From contig JAKIVF010000123.1 in the NCBI GenBank assembly GCA_021647145.1, positions 1 through 9,710 of the forward strand: DNA of 9,710 nucleotides. Direction: 5' to 3'. This document shows positions 1 to 7,649 of this stretch, in pieces (position 1 is the first letter of the stretch; every line of letters starts with the position of its first letter). Both the position numbers and the translations under genes were made by a program. The DNA comes from Methylococcaceae bacterium (GTDB lineage: Bacteria; Pseudomonadota; Gammaproteobacteria; Methylococcales; Methylomonadaceae). Below the pieces are notes generated by a model. That model did no database searches and was not told the DNA's origin. It worked only from the letters and a program-made list of their open reading frames with translations.

Positions 1-376
1 GCTTAGCTACATTTTGAATAAAATTGGTTTGTCGGGATAAAAAAGCAGGTGTTTGCATAATATCTACTACCGAAGCAACTTCAGCTAACGGTGTATCTTC
101 ATGTACGTCAGTTAAAACTGGCACTCCGATTTGGTCTTTTACTTTTTCTAAAATCTGCAAACCTTTTTCTAAACCTGGCCCTCGATAACTTTCGTGAGAC
201 GACCGATTGGCTTTATCAAATGACGATTTATAGATAAATGGTATGCCTAACCCATCAGTTAATTCTTTTAGATACCCTGCTGTATCCAGCGTCATTTGTT
301 CGCTTTCAATAACGCAGGTTCCTGCTATCAAAAACAATGGCTTGTCTAAGCCGGCTTCAAAACCACATAACTTCAT
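1..376 (-). CDS. kdsA: KdsA, 3-deoxy-8-phosphooctulonate synthase (N-terminal 125 codons; cut by window edge)
   Basis: KdsA condenses phosphoenolpyruvate with arabinose-5-phosphate to give KDO-8-phosphate, the precursor of the KDO sugar of the lipopolysaccharide inner core, in the cytoplasm. The visible part carries family landmarks: an N-terminal strand ending GTCVIES (residues 19-25), the block SFDKANRSSHESYRGPG, then LTDVHE and MQTPAFLSRQTNF near the edge. The start ATG overlaps the pyrG stop as ATGA, and an SD-like AGAAGG lies 10 bases upstream inside pyrG, so the two genes are probably co-transcribed and translationally coupled. Residue 21 is Cys where the E. coli enzyme has Asn (GGMNVLES). 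In this family Cys at that position marks the metal-dependent class. The C-terminal two thirds, including the remaining metal ligands, lie outside the window. The identity is secure; the class assignment is an inference from one residue. Confidence 0.95.
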   Translation of the reverse strand, partial: MKLCGFEAGLDKPLFLIAGTCVIESEQMTLDTAGYLKELTDGLGIPFIYKSSFDKANRSSHESYRGPGLEKGLQILEKVKDQIGVPVLTDVHEDTPLAEVASVVDIMQTPAFLSRQTNFIQNVAK

Positions 377-2004
377 TTTTTAATACCCTTCTGCTTAGCA
401 GCCGCTTCAACAAACCCTGAAAACAAAGGATGTCCTTTTCTAGGTGTCGAAGTAAATTCAGGATGAAACTGACAGGCCAAAAACCAAGGGTGGTCTGCCA
501 ATTCTATAAACTCAACTAATCGACCATCCATTGATTTACCAGAGAATATCATCCCTGCCTTTTCTAATGTTTCAATATAATTGTTATTAAATTCATACCG
601 GTGCCGATGTCTTTCTGTAATCACATCTTTTTGATACAAACTGTATGCTAATGAATCAGGCTCTAGTCGACATTTTTGTGCCCCTAATCGCATTGTTCCG
701 CCCAAATCAGAAGATTCATTTCTTGTTTCTATCTGACCATCTTTGTCCATCCATTCAGTAATTAAACCTATGACGGGATGAGGAGATTTAGGTAAAAATT
801 CAGTACTATGCGCACCTTCAAGCCCAGCTACATTTCGAGAAAACTCAATAACAGCTGATTGCATCCCTAAACAAATCCCTAAATAAGGAATTTTATTTTC
901 TCTTGCAAAGCGAATAGTTGCTACTTTACCTTCGACACCACGTTCACCAAATCCACCAGGAACCAAAATAGCATCGACATCTTTTAGTTCTTCAACACCT
1001 TCGTCTTCAATTAATTGAGAATCAATATACTTTATAATAACTATATTTCGTGTTTTTAGCCCTGCATGAGTCAATGCTTCATCTAATGATTTATAGGCAT
1101 CTCTATGATCAACATACTTACCGACAATGGCAATGTATACTTCATTTTTAGGGTGAGTGATAGCTTCAACAACCTCTTTCCACTCAGATAAATCTGCTGG
1201 TGGTACATCAAGCCTTAATTGATTAACAACAATATCATCTAAACCTTGTTCATTTAATAAAAGCGGAATACGGTAAATAGTATCTGCATCTATCGCGGAG
1301 ATAACCGCTTTTTCTGAAACATTTGTAAATAATGCAATTTTCCGTCGTTCACTAGCAGGTATCGCTTGTTCTGACCGACAAATTAATATATCTGGCTGAA
1401 TACCGATAGTTCTTAATTCTTTAACCGAGTGTTGAGTTGGTTTGGTTTTTAATTCACCCGCTGTTTTTATATAAGGAACTAAAGTAAGATGAATAAAAAG
1501 TGCTTTATCATGTCCCTGTTCAATGCCTATTTGTCGAATTGTTTCTAAAAAAGGGAGTGATTCAATATCCCCAACTGTGCCACCTACTTCAATAATAGCA
1601 ACATCCATTCCTTCTGCACTTGCATACACACGACGTTTAATTTCATCTGTAATATGGGGGATGACCTGAACAGTTGCACCTAAATATTCCCCTTTTCGTT
1701 CTTTTCTTAAAACACTTTCGTAAACTTGTCCCGTGGTAAAATTGTTCTTTTTACCCATCGTCGTTTTAAGAAAGCGTTCATAATGTCCTAAATCTAAATC
1801 AGTTTCTGCTCCATCCTCTGTCACAAACACTTCACCATGCTGAAACGGACTCATCGTGCCCGGATCTACATTTATATAAGGATCAAGCTTTGTCATCGTG
1901 ACTTTTAAATCACGTTCTTCAAGAATAGCCGCTAAAGAAGACGCTGCAATTCCTTTGCCTAAAGAAGAAACCACTCCGCCTGTAATAAAGATAAATTTTG
2001 TCAT
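373..2004 (-). CDS. pyrG: PyrG, CTP synthase (glutamine-hydrolysing)
   Basis: PyrG converts UTP to CTP using ATP and glutamine, the last step of de novo CTP synthesis, in the cytoplasm. The protein is 543 aa (E. coli 545) and complete. The N-terminal amidoligase domain (about 1-270) has the P-loop-like GGVVSSLGKGIAASSL at 9-24, the Mg-binding Asp71 and Glu139 (in IIEVGGTVGDIES), and the nucleotide-binding segment KTKPTQHSVKELR at about 186-198. The C-terminal class I glutamine amidotransferase domain (about 290-540) has the oxyanion segment PGGFGERG, nucleophile Cys378 in GICLGMQ, and His514/Glu516 in CQFHPEF, matching E. coli C379/H515/E517 with a one-residue offset. The chosen ATG gives the family's usual N-terminus (MTKFIFITGG). 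No clear Shine-Dalgarno precedes it. The gene ends in a 4-base overlap with kdsA. Nothing is unusual in the protein. Confidence 0.99.
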   Translation of the reverse strand: MTKFIFITGGVVSSLGKGIAASSLAAILEERDLKVTMTKLDPYINVDPGTMSPFQHGEVFVTEDGAETDLDLGHYERFLKTTMGKKNNFTTGQVYESVLRKERKGEYLGATVQVIPHITDEIKRRVYASAEGMDVAIIEVGGTVGDIESLPFLETIRQIGIEQGHDKALFIHLTLVPYIKTAGELKTKPTQHSVKELRTIGIQPDILICRSEQAIPASERRKIALFTNVSEKAVISAIDADTIYRIPLLLNEQGLDDIVVNQLRLDVPPADLSEWKEVVEAITHPKNEVYIAIVGKYVDHRDAYKSLDEALTHAGLKTRNIVIIKYIDSQLIEDEGVEELKDVDAILVPGGFGERGVEGKVATIRFARENKIPYLGICLGMQSAVIEFSRNVAGLEGAHSTEFLPKSPHPVIGLITEWMDKDGQIETRNESSDLGGTMRLGAQKCRLEPDSLAYSLYQKDVITERHRHRYEFNNNYIETLEKAGMIFSGKSMDGRLVEFIELADHPWFLACQFHPEFTSTPRKGHPLFSGFVEAAAKQKGIKK

Positions 2005-2020
2005 ATAAGATGAATTTATG

Positions 2021-2048
2021 CTTATAACCTATTTAGTATTAAGATCAA
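2021..2048 (-). promoter_or_regulatory. Candidate sigma70 promoter for pyrG-kdsA
   Basis: On the minus strand, TTGATC (2048-2043, 4/6 to TTGACA) is followed after 16 bases by TATAAG (2026-2021, 5/6 to TATAAT), which would give a leader of only about ten bases before the pyrG ATG. The region is AT-rich, so chance matches are likely. The placement between the inverted repeat and pyrG is the main support. Confidence 0.35.
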
Positions 2049-2113
2049 TTAAAAACCGTCCATTCTACCATTAAAATATACTAGTACGGTAACCTGTAAG
2101 TTTTACTAATAAC

Positions 2114-2277
2114 CCTAGAAATATCAGTTGGGCGCGGATTTATAATGCAAGTCGCTGGTTTCACAGTACTTTGAAAAAATCTTAGTCTCACCCATTAGGT
2201 TAGGCGGGCATTTTTTTTGAAGTACTGTGAAACCAGCGGATTGTGCTAGAAACCTTGCTCCAACTGATTTTTCTAGG
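2114..2277. repeat. 164-bp long inverted repeat (two 66-bp arms, 32-bp loop)
   Basis: The arms are 2114-2179 and 2212-2277, symmetric about a 32-base loop (2180-2211). The outer 17 bases match at 16 positions (cctagaaatatcagttg against the complement of caactgatttttctagg), with one more pair, G2131-C2260, just inside. The middle 21 bases (2132-2152 and 2239-2259) match at only about 10 positions. The inner 19 bases (cgctggtttcacagtactt, 2153-2171, against 2220-2238) match perfectly. They are followed by two G-T pairs and six A-T pairs up to the loop. Equal spacing on both sides shows that the arms are one diverged inverted duplication and not unrelated small hairpins. It could be a miniature non-autonomous transposable element or a REP/ERIC-like palindromic repeat. 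I see no transposase, and no target-site duplication that I can call with confidence. The copy number elsewhere in the genome is unknown. Confidence 0.8.
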
Positions 2278-2428
2278 ATAATGCGGCGAGGATAGTTATT
2301 CAAGAGCAAGGTAAATATGTGCTGGCAAACAGGCTCTGTCAAACTTATTCAACACAGCTATCGTAAATTAGTCAGTCACATTATTAGTTAAACTTACTGA
2401 TTACTGCACTAGATGGTTTTCTTTTCTG

Positions 2429-3676
2429 TTACTTAATCTTATAGTAATCAGGCTTTCTATCTTTCAGCCCATATTTAACCAAAAAACGAAGCAAGGATAA
2501 GCTAAACCCCTTAGATCCAGCTGCACCACTAAAAATTCGACTGACATGTCCACTAATCCAAGGCGTCAGTATTCTATTAAACCAATTATCTTCCAAGCTA
2601 TCACCTACTTTAATTGCGGTCATTAATCGACCGTTATAGTAATAACTTACAATTTCAAACCATGCTTGAAGATGCTGTTTAATTATATCTTCGTAATCTG
2701 ATAGCGGCTTATCCTGCTCTAAAACCTCTGCCAATTTATAAGCACTATCCATAGCTAATAACATCCCACTAGAAAAAACAGGATCAATAAATCCTCCTGA
2801 ATCACCTAACATAACCCACTTTTTTCCACATAATTTATCAGAAATAGATTGATAATTTTTAAAGCGTAAAACTTCAGTTACTCGCTTGGCATTAGGTGCT
2901 AATTGTTTTAATACAGCATCTTTATTTAACAAATTATCATATTGCTGTTCTGCCGTCTCCCCATGTTTTAAAGCATAATTTTCTGGTACTACAAAGCCAA
3001 AGGATACTCGTCCAGGTAAAGGAATTCGCCAACACCAACCTTGCTTAATTCTATCGTTATGCACATAACCAGGATCAACCAATTCTGTCTGGTCAACATG
3101 AGCGAATAATGCCACATCCTGCCGAGGCCCATTTTCCATTGGAATATCCAGAACACGCCCAATCAAATTCGCTCGTCCAGCAGAATCTACAATTAAATCA
3201 GGTTCATTTCTATCCCAATAGTTAGAAGCTTCTTGTAAAGATTTATCATCAAGTTTTATTTGTCCTTCTTCATCAACGGTCAGTTCAACTTTACGAGCTA
3301 CCACTCTAGCTCCAGCTTTTATTGCAGCATTTAACAGTGTTTGATTAAATTTATCTCTCGGGACATTGTAAGCGTATGAGGGTAAGTCGCTCGGCGTGTC
3401 AGAAAAACGAAAATCAAACACTTCCGTTGCATCAAAAGTAAAACAAGCTCCAGGTTTATATATACTGTATGAAGCCACTTCTTCTTCAACACCCAAATCT
3501 TTAAGCATAGGAATAATCATTGGAACTAACGACTCGCCCACTAAAATAGGTGCTTTTTCTTTTGTTGCGAAGATTACAACTTTGTAACCTTTTTTACTTA
3601 ATAAAATTGCTAGTGTACTTGCTGCTGGCCCACCACCTATGATGGCTATATTTTTTTTTGAAGACATATCTTTCAT
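2429..3676 (-). CDS. Flavin-dependent halogenase-like FAD oxidoreductase (tryptophan halogenase superfamily)
   Basis: This is a predicted cytoplasmic 415-aa FAD enzyme. The N-terminal Rossmann motif is IAIIGGGPAAS (about 9-19). It carries the markers of flavin-dependent halogenases: GES at 47-49, Lys74 in YKPGACF (candidate for the catalytic lysine that forms the haloamine or binds HOCl), WCWRIP at 214-219 (fits WxWxIP), and GDSGGFIDPVFSSG at 291-304 (fits FxxPxxSxG and FAD binding). The C-terminal 100 residues are rich in aromatic and basic residues and have no recognised motif. Family knowledge suggests oxidative halogenation of a phenol, pyrrole or indole with reduced FAD, but the substrate is not readable here. 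Some relatives are plain monooxygenases or reductases. No flavin reductase, carrier protein or biosynthetic cluster is adjacent. I chose ATG 3676, two bases after the purL stop. A TTG at 3691 would extend it five codons into purL, and a third option is ATG 3667. It is probably translated from the purL transcript. Confidence 0.75.
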   Translation of the reverse strand: MKDMSSKKNIAIIGGGPAASTLAILLSKKGYKVVIFATKEKAPILVGESLVPMIIPMLKDLGVEEEVASYSIYKPGACFTFDATEVFDFRFSDTPSDLPSYAYNVPRDKFNQTLLNAAIKAGARVVARKVELTVDEEGQIKLDDKSLQEASNYWDRNEPDLIVDSAGRANLIGRVLDIPMENGPRQDVALFAHVDQTELVDPGYVHNDRIKQGWCWRIPLPGRVSFGFVVPENYALKHGETAEQQYDNLLNKDAVLKQLAPNAKRVTEVLRFKNYQSISDKLCGKKWVMLGDSGGFIDPVFSSGMLLAMDSAYKLAEVLEQDKPLSDYEDIIKQHLQAWFEIVSYYYNGRLMTAIKVGDSLEDNWFNRILTPWISGHVSRIFSGAAGSKGFSLSLLRFLVKYGLKDRKPDYYKIK

Positions 3677-3678
3677 TT

Positions 3679-6600
3679 TTACCCAACCCAAACTCTAGCA
3701 TTTCTAAACATTCTCATCCACGCGCCATCTTCTTTCCAGTCATCAGGATACCATGAGTTTTGTAGTGTTCGAAAACATCTCTCTGGATGTGGCATCATAA
3801 TGGTAAATCGACCATCTTCCGTTGTCAGTCCCGTTATTCCTTCTGGTGATCCATTTGGGTTGGCGGGAAAATTAGTCGTTATATCACCATAATTATCAAT
3901 ATAATTTAAAGCAACCAAGGTATTTTCTGCATCAGATGAATCAGTAAAATCAACTCGCCCTTCTCCATGCGCAATAACAACTGGCAACATTGACCCTTCC
4001 ATTCCTTGCATTAAAATTGAAGGTGATGGTTGTATTTTAACCATTGAAACTCGGGCTTCGAATTGTTCTGAATCATTACGTTTAAATTCTGGCCAATACT
4101 CGGCACCTGGAATGATTTCTTTTAGACCTGCCATCATTTGGCAGCCATTACAAACGCCTAAGCCAAAAGTATCTTTACGCTTAAAAAAAGACGCAAATTC
4201 TTCTCTGGCTTTGGCATTAAACAAGATTGATTTAGCCCACCCGCCACCCGCGCCAAGCACATCACCATAAGAAAACCCACCGCAAACAACCAAGCCTACA
4301 AAATCTTTTAAGGTGACTCTGGCATGAATAATATCAGTCATATGCACATCTATTGCACTAAACCCAGCACGATCAAAAGCTGCAGCCATTTCCACATGTC
4401 CATTAACACCCTGCTCTCTTAAAATAGCGACTTTAGGTCTTTCTGAATTGGAAAATTTAGCGGTTATATCCTCATTAATATCAAAAGTTAAAGTTGCCAT
4501 TAAACCTGGATCTTTATTATCTGCAATAGACTCAAATTGTTGCAATGCGCAATCTGGATTATCACGTAATGCCTGCATTTTGTAACTTACTTCAGACCAC
4601 CGTCGTTGTAACTTGGCTCGGCTGGCGGAATATATTTCCTCTCCTTGATAAGAAATATTTAATTGTTGCTGTTCTTCGATCACCCAGCCGATTAAATACA
4701 TACATTGTTCTAAACCAGCTTTGTTTAATAAATCAATGACTTCATCAACATTATTCTCTTTAACTTGAACAACAGCACCTAACTCTTCATTAAAAAGAGC
4801 AGCTAAAACATCACCATTTTCTCCAACCAAGCTATCCAGCTCTATTTCTGCACCTTTACGACCGGCAAAAATCATTTCAGATACGGTTGCCAGTAACCCT
4901 CCATCAGAACGATCATGATAGGCTAATAATTTATCCTGACTATTCAGCGTTTGAATCGCATTAAAAAAAGATTTAAAAACAGAGACTTCATCTAAATCAG
5001 GGGACTCGTTGCCCACCTGGTTATAAACCTGTGCTAAAACAGACCCACCTAATCGGTTTTTTCTTGCCCCTAAATCAAGCAAAATCAAAACACTGTCTTC
5101 ATCTTTTAACTCAGGCGTTAAGGTTTTACTTATATCTATAACGGGAGCAAAAGCCGTGATAATTAATGATAAAGGTGAAGTCATTACCTTATCTTTACCG
5201 TTATCATTCCAGACTGTTTTCATCGACAAAGAATCTTTACCCACCGGAATTGCAATACCTAATTCAGGGCAAATTTCCATACCTACTGTTTTTACGGTAT
5301 CAAATAAAGCTGCATCCTCACCTTCACTTCCCGATGCAGCCATCCAGTTTGCAGAAATCTTTACTTTATTTAGCGATTCTATTCGAGCAGCGGCTAAGTT
5401 AGTTAATGATTCTGCTATCGCCATTCGACCCGAGGCAGGTGCATTAATAATGGCTAATGGCGTTCTTTCTCCCATCGCCATTGCCTCACCGGTGAATGCC
5501 TGAAAACCAGAAGCAGTGACAGCAACATCAGATACCGGAATTTGCCAAGGCCCAACCATTTGATCTCGTGCAACCAGTCCTGTTACTGAACGATCACCAA
5601 TATGAATAAGAAAACTTTTATCTGCTACTGCTGGAAATGCCAATACTCTATCAATAGCATTAGATAACTCAATATCAGTAGTGTCTAACGCTTTTAAATT
5701 ACATTTAATATGTTTAACATCTTTATGTATTTTTGGAGATTTGCCAAATAAAACTGACATAGGAATATCAACAGGCATACCGCCCAACCAGTCATCACTT
5801 AAACTTAAATGTTCCTCGTTTGTTGCTTCACCAATCACAGCATATAGGCAATGCTCACGTTCACAAAATAACTTAAATAAGTCTAATGATTTTGGACTAA
5901 TTGCAACTACATAGCGTTCTTGCGCTTCATTACACCAAATTTGCATCGGTGACATGCCTTTATCCGCACTATTCACATCTCGCAGTTCAAATCTCCCTCC
6001 TCTATCACAATCATGGATAATTTCAGGCACTGCATTAGACAGCCCCCCTGCCCCAACATCATGAATTGAAATAATCGGTGTCTCATCACCCATTGCATTA
6101 CAATGATTAATCACTTCCTGACAGCGGCGTTCCATTTCAGGATTTTCTCGCTGCACAGAAGCAAAATCCAGTTCTGCAGCACTTTCACCGGATGTTTGAG
6201 AGGAAGCAGCACTACCACCTAAACCAATTAACATAGCAGGACCACCCAATATAATAATCAGAGAGCCAGCAGGAATTTTATGTTTATCAACTAGCATAGG
6301 TCGAATATTACCCATACCACCAGCTATCATAATTGGCTTATGATAGCCCCTATATTCGTTATCTTTACCTGTTTCTGAAGCTTGCTCAAAACTCCGAAAA
6401 TATCCGGTAATATTTGGGCGGCCAAACTCATTGTTAAACGCAGCACCTCCTATTGGCCCTTCTAACATAATATCTAAGGCAGAAGAAATTCGTTCTGGTT
6501 TACCATTATTTTTCTCCCACGGCTGCTCGAAACCAGGAATTTTAAGATGGGAAACCGTAAAGCCGGTTAACCCTGCTTTAGTTGAAGACCCTCTCCCAGT

Positions 6601-7560
6601 CGCGCCTTCATCGCGAATTTCACCCCCCGAACCCGTGGCAGCACCTGGATAAGGAGAAATGGCGGTAGGATGATTATGAGTCTCTACTTTCATTAACAAA
6701 TGAGCATCTTCTTCTACATAACTATACTCACCCGAATATGGATTTCGAATAAACACATCAGCCTTTGAACCTTCTGCCACCGAGGCGTTATCACTATAAG
6801 CCGACAAAATCCCTGCCGGGTTTTTATCAGCAGTATTACGAATCATGCTAAATAATGATTTTGCTTGATCTTCTCCGTCAATTGTCCAGCTCGCATTGAA
6901 TATTTTATGCCGACAATGCTCAGAATTTGCCTGGGCAAACATCATTAACTCAACATCACTTGGGTTTCTACCCAAAGCTTGAAAACTATCGGTTAAATAA
7001 TCAATTTCATCCTCAGATAAAGCTAACCCTAAATCAGAATTAGCAGCAACCAACGCTGTTCGGCCTTGCTCAACAAGTGATATTATCGCTAATGCTCGTG
7101 GTTCATGATGAATAAATAAATCAAATTTTTCATCATTTTCAAAAACACTTTGAGTCATCCTATCATGGATTAAAGGGTATAGTTTTTGCCTGTCTTCATC
7201 ACTAAGCTGCTTTTGAGAACTTACAATTGTATATTCCAGCCCTCTTTCTATTCGATTGATTGAACCCAGCCCACATCGCTCTAATATTTCAGTTGCCTTA
7301 CTAGACCATGGAGATATAGTTCCTGGGCGAGGCACAACTAAAAATGTAGATCCTTTTATTTGCTCAGGTTTTGTAAAGCCATATACCAACAAGCGATCGA
7401 GCATCTGTACTTCTTTTTCGCTTAGTTCTTTATTAGTCTCAACAAAATGGACAAACCTAACTGATAAATTAGAAACAGTAGAGCTTAAGAATTTAAGCTG
7501 AGTTAGTAATTGATTTAAACGATATTTAGAAAGAGCAGAGGTTCCAAGAATTTTTAACAT
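3679..7560 (-). CDS. purL: PurL, phosphoribosylformylglycinamidine synthase (single-chain form)
   Basis: PurL converts FGAR, ATP and glutamine to FGAM, the fourth step of de novo purine synthesis, in the cytoplasm. It is the large single-chain form of proteobacteria and eukaryotes, 1293 aa from the ATG chosen here (E. coli 1295). The order is as expected: an N-terminal PurS-like domain, a linker with NSEHCRHKIFNA, two synthetase halves (first half with KVETHNHPTAISPYPGAATGSGGEIRDE, second with GKDSLSMKT and HDRSDGGL), and a C-terminal class I glutaminase domain with Cys1137 in GVCNGCQMM and His1258/Glu1260 in PHPERCF. The start ATG 7560 gives MLKILGTSALSKYRLN, which aligns with the E. coli N-terminus. 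An in-frame TTG at 7602 would add 14 residues with no family counterpart. Neither start has a strong Shine-Dalgarno. It lies 89 bases after bamC and 2 bases before the halogenase-like gene. No PurR-type box is apparent. Confidence 0.98.
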   Translation of the reverse strand: MLKILGTSALSKYRLNQLLTQLKFLSSTVSNLSVRFVHFVETNKELSEKEVQMLDRLLVYGFTKPEQIKGSTFLVVPRPGTISPWSSKATEILERCGLGSINRIERGLEYTIVSSQKQLSDEDRQKLYPLIHDRMTQSVFENDEKFDLFIHHEPRALAIISLVEQGRTALVAANSDLGLALSEDEIDYLTDSFQALGRNPSDVELMMFAQANSEHCRHKIFNASWTIDGEDQAKSLFSMIRNTADKNPAGILSAYSDNASVAEGSKADVFIRNPYSGEYSYVEEDAHLLMKVETHNHPTAISPYPGAATGSGGEIRDEGATGRGSSTKAGLTGFTVSHLKIPGFEQPWEKNNGKPERISSALDIMLEGPIGGAAFNNEFGRPNITGYFRSFEQASETGKDNEYRGYHKPIMIAGGMGNIRPMLVDKHKIPAGSLIIILGGPAMLIGLGGSAASSQTSGESAAELDFASVQRENPEMERRCQEVINHCNAMGDETPIISIHDVGAGGLSNAVPEIIHDCDRGGRFELRDVNSADKGMSPMQIWCNEAQERYVVAISPKSLDLFKLFCEREHCLYAVIGEATNEEHLSLSDDWLGGMPVDIPMSVLFGKSPKIHKDVKHIKCNLKALDTTDIELSNAIDRVLAFPAVADKSFLIHIGDRSVTGLVARDQMVGPWQIPVSDVAVTASGFQAFTGEAMAMGERTPLAIINAPASGRMAIAESLTNLAAARIESLNKVKISANWMAASGSEGEDAALFDTVKTVGMEICPELGIAIPVGKDSLSMKTVWNDNGKDKVMTSPLSLIITAFAPVIDISKTLTPELKDEDSVLILLDLGARKNRLGGSVLAQVYNQVGNESPDLDEVSVFKSFFNAIQTLNSQDKLLAYHDRSDGGLLATVSEMIFAGRKGAEIELDSLVGENGDVLAALFNEELGAVVQVKENNVDEVIDLLNKAGLEQCMYLIGWVIEEQQQLNISYQGEEIYSASRAKLQRRWSEVSYKMQALRDNPDCALQQFESIADNKDPGLMATLTFDINEDITAKFSNSERPKVAILREQGVNGHVEMAAAFDRAGFSAIDVHMTDIIHARVTLKDFVGLVVCGGFSYGDVLGAGGGWAKSILFNAKAREEFASFFKRKDTFGLGVCNGCQMMAGLKEIIPGAEYWPEFKRNDSEQFEARVSMVKIQPSPSILMQGMEGSMLPVVIAHGEGRVDFTDSSDAENTLVALNYIDNYGDITTNFPANPNGSPEGITGLTTEDGRFTIMMPHPERCFRTLQNSWYPDDWKEDGAWMRMFRNARVWVG

Positions 7561-7649
7561 GGATTTATCTAATTTAAAAGTAAGAGGTTTACTAGGGCGC
7601 AATTAATAAGGAATGTACAATGAAAATACAGCCACGATTCAAAACAGCT

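Larger units (their letters stand above)
2005..2428. other. Intergenic region between the halogenase-like gene and pyrG
   Basis: These 424 bases contain no convincing gene. They hold the pyrG-proximal promoter candidate (2021-2048), the 164-bp inverted repeat (2114-2277) and a further 9-bp inverted pair, accttgctc (2252-2260) with gagcaaggt (2304-2312). A 72-codon open frame on the minus strand (2342-2124) runs through the inverted repeat, matches no family I recognise and lacks a convincing ribosome binding site. From 2343 to 2428, just after the halogenase-like stop codon, I see no hairpin followed by a T run, so no intrinsic terminator is evident for the purL block. Confidence 0.7.

Noticed and set aside
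2005..2113. A pyrG attenuation leader of the Gram-positive type
   Set aside because: There is no initial G run with a C-run hairpin as in that mechanism, and the likely leader is too short.
2199..2205. GTTAGGC, which fits the core of an integron attC site (also GTTGGGC at 2128-2134)
   Set aside because: Both sites point the same way and there is no correctly placed RYYYAAC partner, no gene cassette and no integrase. The inverted repeat explains the surroundings better.
2124..2342. A 72-codon open frame on the minus strand
   Set aside because: It runs straight through the inverted repeat, so its sequence is fixed by the repeat. It matches no family I know and has no convincing ribosome binding site.
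2343..2428. An intrinsic terminator after the halogenase-like gene
   Set aside because: No GC-rich stem followed by a T run is visible in the transcribed direction. The long inverted repeat further on lacks the T run at the right place.
5156..5503. A 115-codon plus-strand frame opposite purL
   Set aside because: It is the antisense shadow of a long conserved gene, with no start signal or family resemblance of its own. The same holds for the other plus-strand frames opposite purL, bamC and the halogenase-like gene.
3679..7602. An upstream TTG (7602) as the purL start
   Set aside because: It would add 14 residues with no counterpart in the family, while ATG 7560 reproduces the conserved N-terminus.
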